A DNA stretch of 64,000 bases, from the NCBI RefSeq assembly GCF_003121485.1, contig NZ_QAVX01000016.1, forward strand, positions 44,693 to 108,692, given 5' to 3'. The notes under the pieces are model-generated. The model saw nothing but the letters and a program-made list of their open reading frames with translations, did no database searches and was not told the origin of the DNA. Source of the stretch: Dyella sp. C11. GTDB lineage: Bacteria > Pseudomonadota > Gammaproteobacteria > Xanthomonadales > Rhodanobacteraceae. Positions 25,795 through 33,838 of the stretch are shown here, piece by piece. A program made the position numbers and the translations under genes. The first letter of the stretch is position 1. Each line of letters opens with the position of its first letter.

Positions 25795-27252
25795 ATGATG
25801 CATACCTATCGCTTTCGCACGCTGGCGGTGGCCACGGTACTCTCGCTGCTCACCGGCTGCATGGTCGGCCCCAACTACAAGGGCACGCCCGATGTGGCGG
25901 GCGCTTCGTCGCAAGAAGCGTTTCATCGCGCAGGCCATCTGGCCGCGGGCACGCCGGTGGCTGCGTGGTGGAAAGGACTGGGCGATCTGCAGCTCAACCA
26001 GTTGATCGATGACGCGTTCGCTGCCAGCCCCGACCTGCAGGTGGCCGAGGCCAAGTTGCAGCAGTCGCGCGCCAGCCTGCGCAAATCCCGCGACGATCTT
26101 CTGCCCAGCACTGGTGCCAGCGCGCTCTACATGAAGAGCAAGGGCCTCACCAATGCGTTGGGCGGGTCGCAGCAAGGCAGCGGCGACAGCGGCGGCCAAA
26201 GTTCGTCGGACACCATGGCGTTCTACGACGTCGGTTTCGATGCGACGTGGGAGATCGATCTGTTCGGCGGGCAGCGCCGCGCTATCGAAGGTGCGCGTGC
26301 CCGTGAAGCCAGCGCCGTCGCAAACCTGGACGATGCCAAGGTCACCCTGGCGGCCGAGGTCGCCGACGCGTACGTGAGCCTGCGTGAGCTGCAGCAGCGC
26401 ATGGATCTCGCGCAGCGGAACGTGGAGATCCAGACCCGCACGCTCGCTTTGGAGAAAGCGCGCCGCGCCGGCGGCTCCGCCTCGGACCTCGACGTGGAAC
26501 GCTTGAATCATCAGCTGGAAAGCACGCGTGCGGATGCCATTCCCTTGCAGGCGCAGATCGCCGAGCAACTGGATCGCCTGGCCATTCTCACCGGCCGTCT
26601 TCCCGGTCAGCTGGACAGCCAGCTGGCCATGCACGCGGCGCTGCCGATGCCGCCCGAGCGCGGCGAGGTGGGCGCTCCCGCGGCCATGCTGCGTCGTCGC
26701 CCGGACATTCGCGCGGCCGAACAAAGCCTGGTGGAGAAGAACGCGCTGGTGGGTCAGCGCACGGCGGATTTCTTTCCCAAGGTCGAGCTGTTCGGCACGA
26801 TTGGTTACGGCGCGCCGCAATCGGGCGGCCTGTTCAACAGCGACAACCTGACCTATGTGGCGGTGCCGGTGCTGCAATGGAAGCCGTTCGATTTCGGCCG
26901 CACACGCGCCAATATCAACGAGGCCAAGGGCGAGTACGCGCAGGCCATCGCGACGTACAAGAAGACCGTGCTAGGCGCCCTGCAGGACGCGGAAACCTCG
27001 CTGGCGCGCTTTGGCCACCAGCGCGAAAGCGTGGACAGCCTGAGCGGTGTGCTGGCCTCGGCGGATCGCGCGGCCCGCATGACGGACATCCGCGCACAGG
27101 GTGGCACGGCGACCACGCTGGATCAGCTGGATGCGGAGCGTCAGCGCGTCACGGCGCAGACCAGTCTTCTTCAGGCGCGTGCCGACCTGACGCGCGACTA
27201 CATCGCGTTGCAAAAGAGCCTGGGGCTGGGTTGGGCGCCAACGGATGGCTGA
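25795..27252 (+). CDS. NodT-family outer-membrane efflux lipoprotein
   Basis: This is the third gene of the efflux operon, 10 bases after emrB. It has a lipoprotein signal, SLLTGCMVGPNYKGTP, and the usual two-halved TolC-type architecture with FYDVGFDATWEIDLFGG (barrel strand) and RRRPDIRAAEQSLV at the start of the second half. It provides the outer-membrane exit duct for EmrAB. ATG 25795 is followed directly by a second ATG at 25798; either could be used. It is distinct from the NodT-type gene of the metal pump at 19375-20886. Confidence 0.9.
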   Translation: MMHTYRFRTLAVATVLSLLTGCMVGPNYKGTPDVAGASSQEAFHRAGHLAAGTPVAAWWKGLGDLQLNQLIDDAFAASPDLQVAEAKLQQSRASLRKSRDDLLPSTGASALYMKSKGLTNALGGSQQGSGDSGGQSSSDTMAFYDVGFDATWEIDLFGGQRRAIEGARAREASAVANLDDAKVTLAAEVADAYVSLRELQQRMDLAQRNVEIQTRTLALEKARRAGGSASDLDVERLNHQLESTRADAIPLQAQIAEQLDRLAILTGRLPGQLDSQLAMHAALPMPPERGEVGAPAAMLRRRPDIRAAEQSLVEKNALVGQRTADFFPKVELFGTIGYGAPQSGGLFNSDNLTYVAVPVLQWKPFDFGRTRANINEAKGEYAQAIATYKKTVLGALQDAETSLARFGHQRESVDSLSGVLASADRAARMTDIRAQGGTATTLDQLDAERQRVTAQTSLLQARADLTRDYIALQKSLGLGWAPTDG

Positions 27253-27339
27253 TGCCATGCGTTCGCCGCGCGTGGCTGCGTGGTACAAGTCGCCCGGCAT
27301 TGAACGCAGCACACGCTGTCCGCCGAAGGTTGCTCGCCC

Positions 27340-27555
27340 GTGAAACCCGAAGATCTCCAGCGACTGGTCACCATGACCATGCCGTACGGCAAATATCAGG
27401 GACGCCTGATCGCCGACCTTCCCGGTGCCTATCTCGCCTGGTTTGCGCGCAAGGGCTTTCCGCCGGGCGATCTGGGCAACCTGCTTGCACTGGCGCTGGA
27501 GCTTGATCACAACGGCTTGAAGCCGTTGCTCGATCCGCTGAGAAAAAAGCGCTAG
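27340..27555 (+). CDS. DUF3820 small protein
   Basis: The 71-residue protein matches DUF3820: TMPYGKYQGRLIADLPGAYL, LAWFARKGFPPGDLGNLLAL and ELDHNGLKPLLDPLR. It starts with GTG 27340. The family has been linked by annotation to quorum-sensing-regulated virulence, but no molecular function is known. It is cytosolic and mostly helical. It overlaps the convergent hydrolase gene by 4 bases. Confidence 0.82.
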   Translation: MKPEDLQRLVTMTMPYGKYQGRLIADLPGAYLAWFARKGFPPGDLGNLLALALELDHNGLKPLLDPLRKKR

Positions 27556-28370
27556 CCGGCGATCAGTTTTCCGGCGAAGGCTGCAAAGGCCGCGCTTACA
27601 TCCGCCGGATTGTCGATCCACGGAAAGTGGCCGGCATCGGCAATGGCGCGTACGAGCACGTTGGGCGTATTGAACTCGGCGGCGGACCATGCGCGCTGGC
27701 TCACGATGCGATCGCATGTGCCGTACAGGCGCAACACCGGCACGTGCGTGGGCCACCACGTGGCCTTGTACACATGATCGAAGTGCGCGTCGGACCATGC
27801 CACGGCGTCGGCGTTGTACGGCATGCGGGCAAGCAGGGCGCGTCCCGCTTCCAGGGCGGCTGGTGTGAAGTTCCATTCGGCGGACGTCACGGCCAGCGTC
27901 GTCAGGTTGTCGATGGACGGGTGCTGCGTGTACTGGATCAACGCGTGCTCGAACGCCGGCAAGGGATCGGCTTGCGTCATGGCGATGTATTCCGGGTGCC
28001 ATGAACTGTCCGGCGCCGTGTCGAGTAGTGCGATACCTTGCACGAGGTCACCCAATGCCGGCGTCGACAACAGATACATGCCGCCGGTGGAGTGACCCAC
28101 ATACACGGCATGAGGCACGGCCTGGGCTGCTTCCACCAGCACTTGCGGCCACTGCGCGTAAGGGTCGCGCTGCTGCGTCGTGTTCGAACCATCGCCGGGC
28201 AGGTCGATGAGCCAGATGGAACCCGGTACGTGCAGGGCGTCGGCAAGTTCGATCAGGCTTTCCGAGCCAATGCCCGGACCGCCCGGCAGCAACAGCCAGT
28301 TCAGGCTTCCGGGCCGGGTCGAGTGAAGACGCATGCGAACCCCGGACGGGGTGTAGCGGGTTTCCATCAT
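27552..28370 (-). CDS. Alpha/beta hydrolase
   Basis: The 272-residue protein has an alpha/beta hydrolase fold: oxyanion loop LLLPGGPGIGS (about 26-36), nucleophile elbow GHSTGG with Ser94, acid residue in YGTCDRIV, and catalytic His in ADAGHFPWID. The PGGPG loop resembles that of proline iminopeptidases and some epoxide hydrolases, but the substrate cannot be assigned. Start ATG 28370 has AGGAAC upstream; the open frame runs further upstream through the TetR gene only because of GC bias. The TetR gene is 86 bases upstream in the same direction. Confidence 0.82.
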   Translation of the reverse strand: MMETRYTPSGVRMRLHSTRPGSLNWLLLPGGPGIGSESLIELADALHVPGSIWLIDLPGDGSNTTQQRDPYAQWPQVLVEAAQAVPHAVYVGHSTGGMYLLSTPALGDLVQGIALLDTAPDSSWHPEYIAMTQADPLPAFEHALIQYTQHPSIDNLTTLAVTSAEWNFTPAALEAGRALLARMPYNADAVAWSDAHFDHVYKATWWPTHVPVLRLYGTCDRIVSQRAWSAAEFNTPNVLVRAIADAGHFPWIDNPADVSAAFAAFAGKLIAG

Positions 28371-28456
28371 GGGGTTCCTGCGGATTGAAGCCGGGCATTG
28401 TGATGGGCGAATGCCGTCGAGGCTTTTCAAATCGCCCGTCCCGTCGCGGGCTGGCT

Positions 28457-29074
28457 TCAGGCGTCGCGTGCCACCTTGGCGGGCGCCAGTTCGTTCCTGT
28501 CGGCCGTGGCGAGCATGGCTTCCAGCAGTGCGTCGGTCGTGGTGCCTTCCGGGGCAATCCTGAGCAGGCCTTTTAGACGTCCATCCAGTTGCAGCATGGT
28601 GAAGCCGTGGATCAACGCCCAACCGCCGAGGATCTTGCCCAGCTGCTCCACCGTCGGATGGTCCACCGGTGTCTCGCTGGCGCCGGCAAGAAGTCCAAGG
28701 GCCTGCATGCGCGCTTCCTGTAGCGAGGGATTGGTGGGGTCGAGCCGGTCGGAGCGGAACATCAGCTGGAAGAGGGCGGGGTTTTCGGTGGCGAACGCGA
28801 GATAGGCGCGTGCGCCATCCCAGCGTCGTGAATCGGTGGCCTGTGTGGCGGACTTCAACTGCGCGCCGAAGCGGCGAAAACCCTCGGCGGCCAATTCGCT
28901 GAGCAGACCGGAGAGATCGCCGAAATGGTGGGCCGGCGCGGCATGCGACACACCGGCCTCGCGGGCGGCGGCGCGCAGGGTGAGGGCGGCCAGTCCGTCG
29001 CGCTGCAGGATGGTCTCGGCAGCAGCGAGTAGCCCTTCTTTCAGGGCGCCGTGATGGTACGGGGTCGTTTTCAT
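28457..29074 (-). CDS. TetR-family regulator with WHG-type C-terminal domain
   Basis: The helix-turn-helix region (about 8-55) reads HHGALKEGLLAAAETILQRD followed by LRAAAREAGVSHAAPAHHFG. The C-terminal part has the TetR_C_13/WHG pattern around LGGWALIHGFTMLQLDGRLK. It is transcribed away from the AraC/monooxygenase pair. The shared region contains two related palindromes, one of them 7 bases from its own start codon, so self-repression and control of the AraC gene or hydrolase are likely. Confidence 0.87.
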   Translation of the reverse strand: MKTTPYHHGALKEGLLAAAETILQRDGLAALTLRAAAREAGVSHAAPAHHFGDLSGLLSELAAEGFRRFGAQLKSATQATDSRRWDGARAYLAFATENPALFQLMFRSDRLDPTNPSLQEARMQALGLLAGASETPVDHPTVEQLGKILGGWALIHGFTMLQLDGRLKGLLRIAPEGTTTDALLEAMLATADRNELAPAKVARDA

Positions 29075-29080
29075 GGGGCA

Positions 29081-29153
29081 ATCTTACCAGTGTAAAAATA
29101 AATGTTGACAATGACTTGGCATTGCCGCATCCTATCTTTACATCGTAAAGATA
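29081..29153. promoter_or_regulatory. Two related palindromes, likely TetR operators
   Basis: A perfect 9-bp inverted repeat, TATCTTTAC (29133-29141) and GTAAAGATA (29145-29153), has a 3-base centre. A looser version, ATCTTAC-CAGT-GTAAAAAT, lies at 29082-29100 beside the TetR start codon. A TTGACA box is at 29105-29110 between them. The pair is placed to control both divergent genes. Confidence 0.7.
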
Positions 29154-29239
29154 TAGGGCAGCCCCATGCGGCTGCCGCCAGCGACACAAGGAATCCCATC
29201 AACTTTCCCGTCCGGCCGACATCGCCGGGGAGTACCGAC

Positions 29240-30127
29240 ATGTCCAGCGCTGCCGCCCACCGCCCGAGCCTTCCGCAAGCACCGGTCCTGCATCCACTCG
29301 TCCCCGCCATGGGCCAGCCTTCGGCCCGGGTGTTGCACTACCAGGCCGGGCAGGTGAGCGATCCCATCGAGGCGCCCGATGGCGCCGTGGCGTTGCGCTT
29401 TCCCTTCGGCACCTGCCGTATCGCCGCGCACGCGAATGACCGATGGACGTATTGCGGCGAAGCCGCTGCTGGCTATGCGCACGCCGCCCCGCCCCGCCAA
29501 CCGGTGCGCACGGAATGGTCGAGCGATGGCGAGGAAATCCTCCTGATCGTGCCTCACGACTACTGGCGCGAGAACATTTCCGCGCGCATGCGCAGTTTTC
29601 TCGCGCGCGGCGTGCCACGTCGGCATCGGGATGCGGTGCTGCATCAGCTGCTGCGATTGCTGGTGCAGGCAACGATGGACGATGGACAAAGTTCCTACGC
29701 CGCGCAGCTGACCGAAGCAGTGCTGATGCGTAGCGCCATGCTCTGCGCCGATGTGCCGCCGCGTGCACGTGTGGAACGCCGGCACCAGGCATTGCCCGCG
29801 TTTCGCATGGCGCGCACGAAGCACTACGTGCAGCAACATCTTTCCGGTCCGGTGACGCTCAACGACATGGCGACGGCAGCGGGCATCTCGCCGATGCATT
29901 TCGCCGCGCAATTTCGCGAGGCGACCGGCAAGCGGCCGCACGACTACCTGCTGGAACAACGCATTCATCGCGCCAAGGAGCTGATGGAAACCAGGCACCT
30001 CTCGCTCTACGACGTCGCCGTGGCCACGGGCTTCAACACGCAGGCGCACTTCTGCACCGTGTTCAAGCGCTTTGCCGGCACCACGCCCGGCCAATGGCGC
30101 ATGCGCTTCGACGACATGGCCGCCTGA
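29240..30127 (+). CDS. AraC-family transcriptional regulator
   Basis: The C-terminal 100 residues form a double helix-turn-helix of AraC type: VTLNDMATAAGISPMHFAAQ, then the second motif around LYDVAVATGFNTQAHFCTVF and the closing KRFAGTTPGQWRMRF. The N-terminal 190 residues are a sensor of cupin-like type. Start ATG 29240 is chosen for GGGGAG upstream; an open reading from 29102 would translate the operator region. It is 40 bases upstream of the FAD monooxygenase gene and probably controls it. Confidence 0.87.
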   Translation: MSSAAAHRPSLPQAPVLHPLVPAMGQPSARVLHYQAGQVSDPIEAPDGAVALRFPFGTCRIAAHANDRWTYCGEAAAGYAHAAPPRQPVRTEWSSDGEEILLIVPHDYWRENISARMRSFLARGVPRRHRDAVLHQLLRLLVQATMDDGQSSYAAQLTEAVLMRSAMLCADVPPRARVERRHQALPAFRMARTKHYVQQHLSGPVTLNDMATAAGISPMHFAAQFREATGKRPHDYLLEQRIHRAKELMETRHLSLYDVAVATGFNTQAHFCTVFKRFAGTTPGQWRMRFDDMAA

Positions 30128-30167
30128 GCCGTACACCCATCCCCTTCAAATATCGCGAGCAACCATC

Positions 30168-31298
30168 ATGATTCGAAACGTACTCATCTCGGGCGCCGGC
30201 GTTGCCGGCCTGGCGCTGGCTTACTGGCTGGACAAGGCGGGTTTCGAAACGACCATCGTCGAAGTGAATCCGGCGTTCCGTCGTGGCGGCCAGGCCATCG
30301 ACATTCGCGGCGTCGCCCTGGACGTGGTGAAGGCCATGGGTCTGCTGGACAAGGCGGACGCGCTGCGTACGCGCAACAGGGGCATGTCCATGCTCGACAA
30401 AAACGGCGAGGAGACCGAACGCACCGAAGAGCGCACGTTCAGTGCGGGCCGGCTCGACAGCGATGACATCGAACTCTTCCGCGATGATCTGTGCGAACTG
30501 CTGATGGGTGCATTAAGCGAGCGCGTGACGATGGTCTATGGCGACAGCATCACGGCGCTGGCGGAACAGGGTGATCAGGTGGAGGTGAGCTTCGCCAGCG
30601 GCAACCGTCGCGTGTTCGACCTGGTGGTGGGCGCCGATGGCGTGTATTCACGCACGCGCAAGCTGTGGTTCAACGACGAGGCCTCGGTGGTCAACAACCT
30701 TGGCGTGGTGCTGGCGCTGTTCACCACGCCGAACTTCATCGACCTGCAGCACTGGCAGCTGATTCACCGCAGCGAAACCGCCGGCTACGTGGTGTATCCA
30801 AGCCTGGACCAGAAGGAGCTGCGCGTCTCCGTGGGTTTTGCCACCGAGGGCGTCGGCGTGCCGCGTGGCGATGTCGCCGCGCAGAAGGCCATGGTGGCAT
30901 CGAAGTGCGAAGGCCTTGGCGGTGACGTACCGGCCTTCGTGCAGGCCATGCAGTGTACCGACCAGTTCTACTACAACGAGCTGGCGCAGATCCGCATGCC
31001 GGCGTGGTCGAAGGGGCGGGTGGTGCTGGTGGGCGACGCGGCCCATTGCGCGTCGCCGTTCTCCGGGCAGGGCACGAGCCTGGCGCTGGTCGGTGCACTG
31101 GTGTTGGCGCGGGAACTGGCGCGTCACCCGGACAACCTCGATGCGGCGTTTGCCGCCTACGAGGAACGCATGCGCCCCTACGTGCTGATGAATCAGGACA
31201 TGGTGGACCTGACGCGCCGCGGCCACATCCCTGATGATGTGCTGACGCGTTCGAAGTTCGGCATCGACCTGGGCGACTTGTTGCAGGAAGTGGCGTAA
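30168..31298 (+). CDS. FAD-dependent monooxygenase, class A (PHBH/TetX-like)
   Basis: The 376-residue flavoprotein has the three marks of the class A group: the dinucleotide loop GAGVAGLALAYWLDKAG at the N-terminus, the DG motif GADGVYSRTR (about 159-168), and the GD motif VLVGDAAHCASPFSGQGTSL (about 287-306). It should hydroxylate an aromatic or antibiotic-like substrate with NAD(P)H and oxygen. The closest named relatives by pattern are TetX-type and related enzymes, but resistance should not be assumed. It follows the AraC regulator and ends before a hairpin terminator. Confidence 0.87.
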   Translation: MIRNVLISGAGVAGLALAYWLDKAGFETTIVEVNPAFRRGGQAIDIRGVALDVVKAMGLLDKADALRTRNRGMSMLDKNGEETERTEERTFSAGRLDSDDIELFRDDLCELLMGALSERVTMVYGDSITALAEQGDQVEVSFASGNRRVFDLVVGADGVYSRTRKLWFNDEASVVNNLGVVLALFTTPNFIDLQHWQLIHRSETAGYVVYPSLDQKELRVSVGFATEGVGVPRGDVAAQKAMVASKCEGLGGDVPAFVQAMQCTDQFYYNELAQIRMPAWSKGRVVLVGDAAHCASPFSGQGTSLALVGALVLARELARHPDNLDAAFAAYEERMRPYVLMNQDMVDLTRRGHIPDDVLTRSKFGIDLGDLLQEVA

Positions 31299-31324
31299 CG
31301 CCACTTCCGAGTCGCGCAAAAGGA

Positions 31325-31353
31325 AAGCCCGGCGTGGAGGGAACGCCGGGCTT
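31325..31353 (-). terminator. Hairpin terminator between convergent genes
   Basis: AAGCCCGGCGT (31325-31335) pairs perfectly with ACGCCGGGCTT (31343-31353). Read on the minus strand the stem is followed by TTCCTTTTG, fitting an intrinsic terminator for the small exported protein gene. It may also stop the monooxygenase transcript. Confidence 0.75.
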
Positions 31354-31375
31354 GCCCTGGGGGGATGTGTTGCGG

Positions 31376-31660
31376 TCAGTCGTTGCGGTTGGCGACATTC
31401 GCGGCCAGGCGCAATTCGCGATTGGCTTCGGCCAGCAGCTCTTTCGCACGCGCGGCATGGCCGCCCAGCTGGTCTTCGTTGGCGGCCTGCGCGTTGCCGA
31501 CGTACTGATAGGCAGCCACGATGTTTTCCTGCGCATGACGCAGGTTGCCGTGGCGCTGGCCGATATCAACGAACGGGCCACCTTCCTGGGCGACGGCAAC
31601 GGTACCCGCGGCGCAGGCGGCCAGCATGGCGGCGCCGATCAAAACAGACTTCATCTTCAT
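31376..31660 (-). CDS. Small exported protein with HGNLR-type repeat, paralogue A
   Basis: A signal peptide (residues 1-24) gives a mature protein of 70 residues, QEGGPFVDIGQRHGNLRHAQ onwards. It is 50/70 identical to the mature product of 40620-40907. The conserved core includes RHGNLR, AQENIV, LGGHAARAK and ELRLAA, and is predicted to be two or three helices. There are no cysteines. No named family was recognised. The start ATG 31660 has AGGAAACG upstream. Periplasmic location is likely; function unknown. Confidence 0.75.
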   Translation of the reverse strand: MKMKSVLIGAAMLAACAAGTVAVAQEGGPFVDIGQRHGNLRHAQENIVAAYQYVGNAQAANEDQLGGHAARAKELLAEANRELRLAANVANRND

Positions 31661-31918
31661 CTTCGTTTCCTGGTCTACGGGGCCGACATGGCCGCCTTGG
31701 AACACAGGCTACCCACCGGGACCGGACGAGCTTTTCGAACGACCACGCCGGTTTGCCAAAACGCAGGATTCGAAGCCGTTCGGCGGTTTCGATCAGGGGT
31801 GGCACCGCGCACGCCGTGCGATTTGGCAATGAAGCGGTGAACTCGCAAATGCCGTGCGACAACGCAGGAGATCATGTGTCTTTGGCACGGGCCACCACGG
31901 CCCGACGAGGGAGCGCAC

Positions 31919-32917
31919 ATGCGAGGCACGGCGAACAAATCGGCGCGTTCGAGTGTGGGAAGGCAGCGAGCCACGGAGCGCCTGATCGCGGCGCTGCTGT
32001 TTGCGCTGGCCGCTACGCTCGCGTGGGGCTCCGGACACGCGCAGGATGCGACATGCCAGACCGCACTGGCCATCAACGCGTCGCTGCAGCAGAAGATCAT
32101 CGCCACGCGTGCAGGCCCCATGGCGTACTACCGCTTTGGCCACGGCAAGCCACTGCTGCTGGTGACCGGTTATCGCGCCACCATCTCGGAGTGGAACGCT
32201 GCCTTCCTCCAGGCACTGGCGACACAGCACGATGTGATCGTGCTGGAAAATCCCGGCGTAGGACGCTCGCGTGCCGATCACGTGCCTGAAACCATGGAAG
32301 GCATGGCGGATACCGTAAGCGACTTCATTGATGCCATGGGTCTTCGTCGCATCGATGTGCTGGGCTGGTCCATGGGCGGCATGATTGCCCAGCAACTCGC
32401 GCTGGATCATCCGCATCAGGTGGCGTCGCTGGTGCTGATCAGCACCACGCCACCGGGCAGCAAGGCCGTCCCTGTGTCCGATGCAGTGACCAAGACCTTG
32501 TCCGGCCAATCGCCATCGCCGTTCGAGGACATCATGGGTGTGTTGTTTCCACCGGATGCACGGGCACAGGCCATACGCTGCTTCCGGCAGGACATGTTCC
32601 GTCCAGGCGACTACGGTGATGTCAGCGTCGACACGCGCACCGCCGAGGCGCAATCGCGTGCGATGAACACGTGGTGGCATGACGAGCGCGCCGCCGGCTC
32701 CCTTGCACGTTTGAGCATGCCCACGCTGGTAATGGTGGGCGCAAAGGACGACGTCCTGTCGGCCGACAATTCCCGTGAGCTCGCGAAGATGTTGCCCCAC
32801 GCCACGCTGGACGAATCCGCCGATGGCGGGCACGCCGAGATGTATCAGTACCCCGTGGCGATGGCGGGGCGGATCAACCGCTTCCTGTTGGATACGGCGC
32901 ACCGCTGGGAGCGGTGA
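31919..32917 (+). CDS. Exported alpha/beta hydrolase
   Basis: The protein has an N-terminal membrane or signal segment (about 20-41, ending GHAQ), then a compact alpha/beta hydrolase domain. The nucleophile elbow is LGWSMGGM with Ser151, the acid is in GAKDDVLS, and the histidine is in ADGGHAEM. The pattern is that of small esterases or C-C hydrolases. Export is unusual for that group and suggests an extracellular or periplasmic ester substrate. ATG 31919 is chosen over 31874 for GAGGGAG upstream. It is convergent with the SGNH hydrolase gene. Confidence 0.8.
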   Translation: MRGTANKSARSSVGRQRATERLIAALLFALAATLAWGSGHAQDATCQTALAINASLQQKIIATRAGPMAYYRFGHGKPLLLVTGYRATISEWNAAFLQALATQHDVIVLENPGVGRSRADHVPETMEGMADTVSDFIDAMGLRRIDVLGWSMGGMIAQQLALDHPHQVASLVLISTTPPGSKAVPVSDAVTKTLSGQSPSPFEDIMGVLFPPDARAQAIRCFRQDMFRPGDYGDVSVDTRTAEAQSRAMNTWWHDERAAGSLARLSMPTLVMVGAKDDVLSADNSRELAKMLPHATLDESADGGHAEMYQYPVAMAGRINRFLLDTAHRWER

Positions 32918-32969
32918 TCGCCACGAACGAACGCAGGGTGCTCGTTGAAGGCAGGGAAAACGAAAGGCT

Positions 32970-33749
32970 TCAGGGCGACGCGTCCTTGATGGCCGTTTCG
33001 GCCAACGGCTCCATCACCTTGTAACCCTTCAGCGTGGGATGCACGCCGTCACCGGCGAGGCCTTCCTTCATGCCGCCCTGGGGTGTGGCCATGGCGCCGT
33101 AGTAGTCCACGTAGGTCAGGTCGTTGCGTGCGGCGTAGTCCCGTATCCACGCGTTGAGCGCCTTGATGTTGTCGACAGGCTGCAGGGCGGGACGCCAGGG
33201 GAAGCGCGCAGCCGGTGGAATCGACGCAAGAATCACTGCGATGCCGTGCGCCTTCGCCAGCTCTGCCATGGAGGCGATGTTGCCTTCCACCTGCCCCAGG
33301 GTGACCGGGCCTGTATTGCCAGCCACGTCGTTGGTGCCGGCCATGATATGCACGGCCTGCGGGTGCAGCTCGATCACGTCCTGACGGAAACGCAGCAGCA
33401 TCTGCGAGGTGGTCTGTCCGCTGATCCCGCGATCGACCTTGCCGTCGGTGAAGAACGACGGGTCCTGCTTGCCCCAGAATTCGGTGATGGAATCGCCCAT
33501 GAAGACCACGCGCGGCGACTCGCCCTGCTTCGTCAGTTGGGCGTTCTGCGGGCGGTATTGGCAGAGCTTGCCGAAGTCGCGCGCCAGAATGTACGTCGCC
33601 CACTGCCCGGCGGGCACCTGTTCGGGTGTCTTCTCGGTCGCGCAGGGATCGGCGACGATGCCTGCCGTGTCATCCTGCGCGTTGACCTGCATGGACGGCA
33701 TGCCGAGCAGGGACGTAAGGACGGCGGAGAGCAGCCAACGAACAGTCAT
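32970..33749 (-). CDS. Exported SGNH/GDSL hydrolase, complete catalytic set
   Basis: A signal peptide (ending VNAQ, about residue 24) precedes a 230-residue SGNH hydrolase. All four blocks are present: GDSIT (Ser87), the GISGQTT block II glycine, GTND (Asn140) and DGVHPTLKGY (Asp234, His237). The family includes esterases, lipases and acetylesterases of cell-wall sugars; the PAF-acetylhydrolase-like layout fits deacetylation of carbohydrate. ATG 33749 with AGGACC upstream is preferred to 33791. It is unlike the variant SGNH protein at 2623-3315, which lacks the block V aspartate. Confidence 0.85.
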   Translation of the reverse strand: MTVRWLLSAVLTSLLGMPSMQVNAQDDTAGIVADPCATEKTPEQVPAGQWATYILARDFGKLCQYRPQNAQLTKQGESPRVVFMGDSITEFWGKQDPSFFTDGKVDRGISGQTTSQMLLRFRQDVIELHPQAVHIMAGTNDVAGNTGPVTLGQVEGNIASMAELAKAHGIAVILASIPPAARFPWRPALQPVDNIKALNAWIRDYAARNDLTYVDYYGAMATPQGGMKEGLAGDGVHPTLKGYKVMEPLAETAIKDASP

Positions 33750-33838
33750 ACGAAGGTCCTGTGTTGCGGGCATCAAGGATGGCGAAGGCATGGGCCATCG
33801 CCATCCCCAATGTTACGCGCAACCGCGCATGCCCGACG

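Noticed and set aside
27552..29189. Single 545-residue minus-strand protein
   Set aside because: The frame runs through the TetR gene by chance; the hydrolase has its own start and ribosome site at 28370.
30168..31298. Tetracycline-inactivating TetX enzyme
   Set aside because: The class A flavoprotein motifs are shared by many hydroxylases; nothing specific to tetracycline destruction can be seen.
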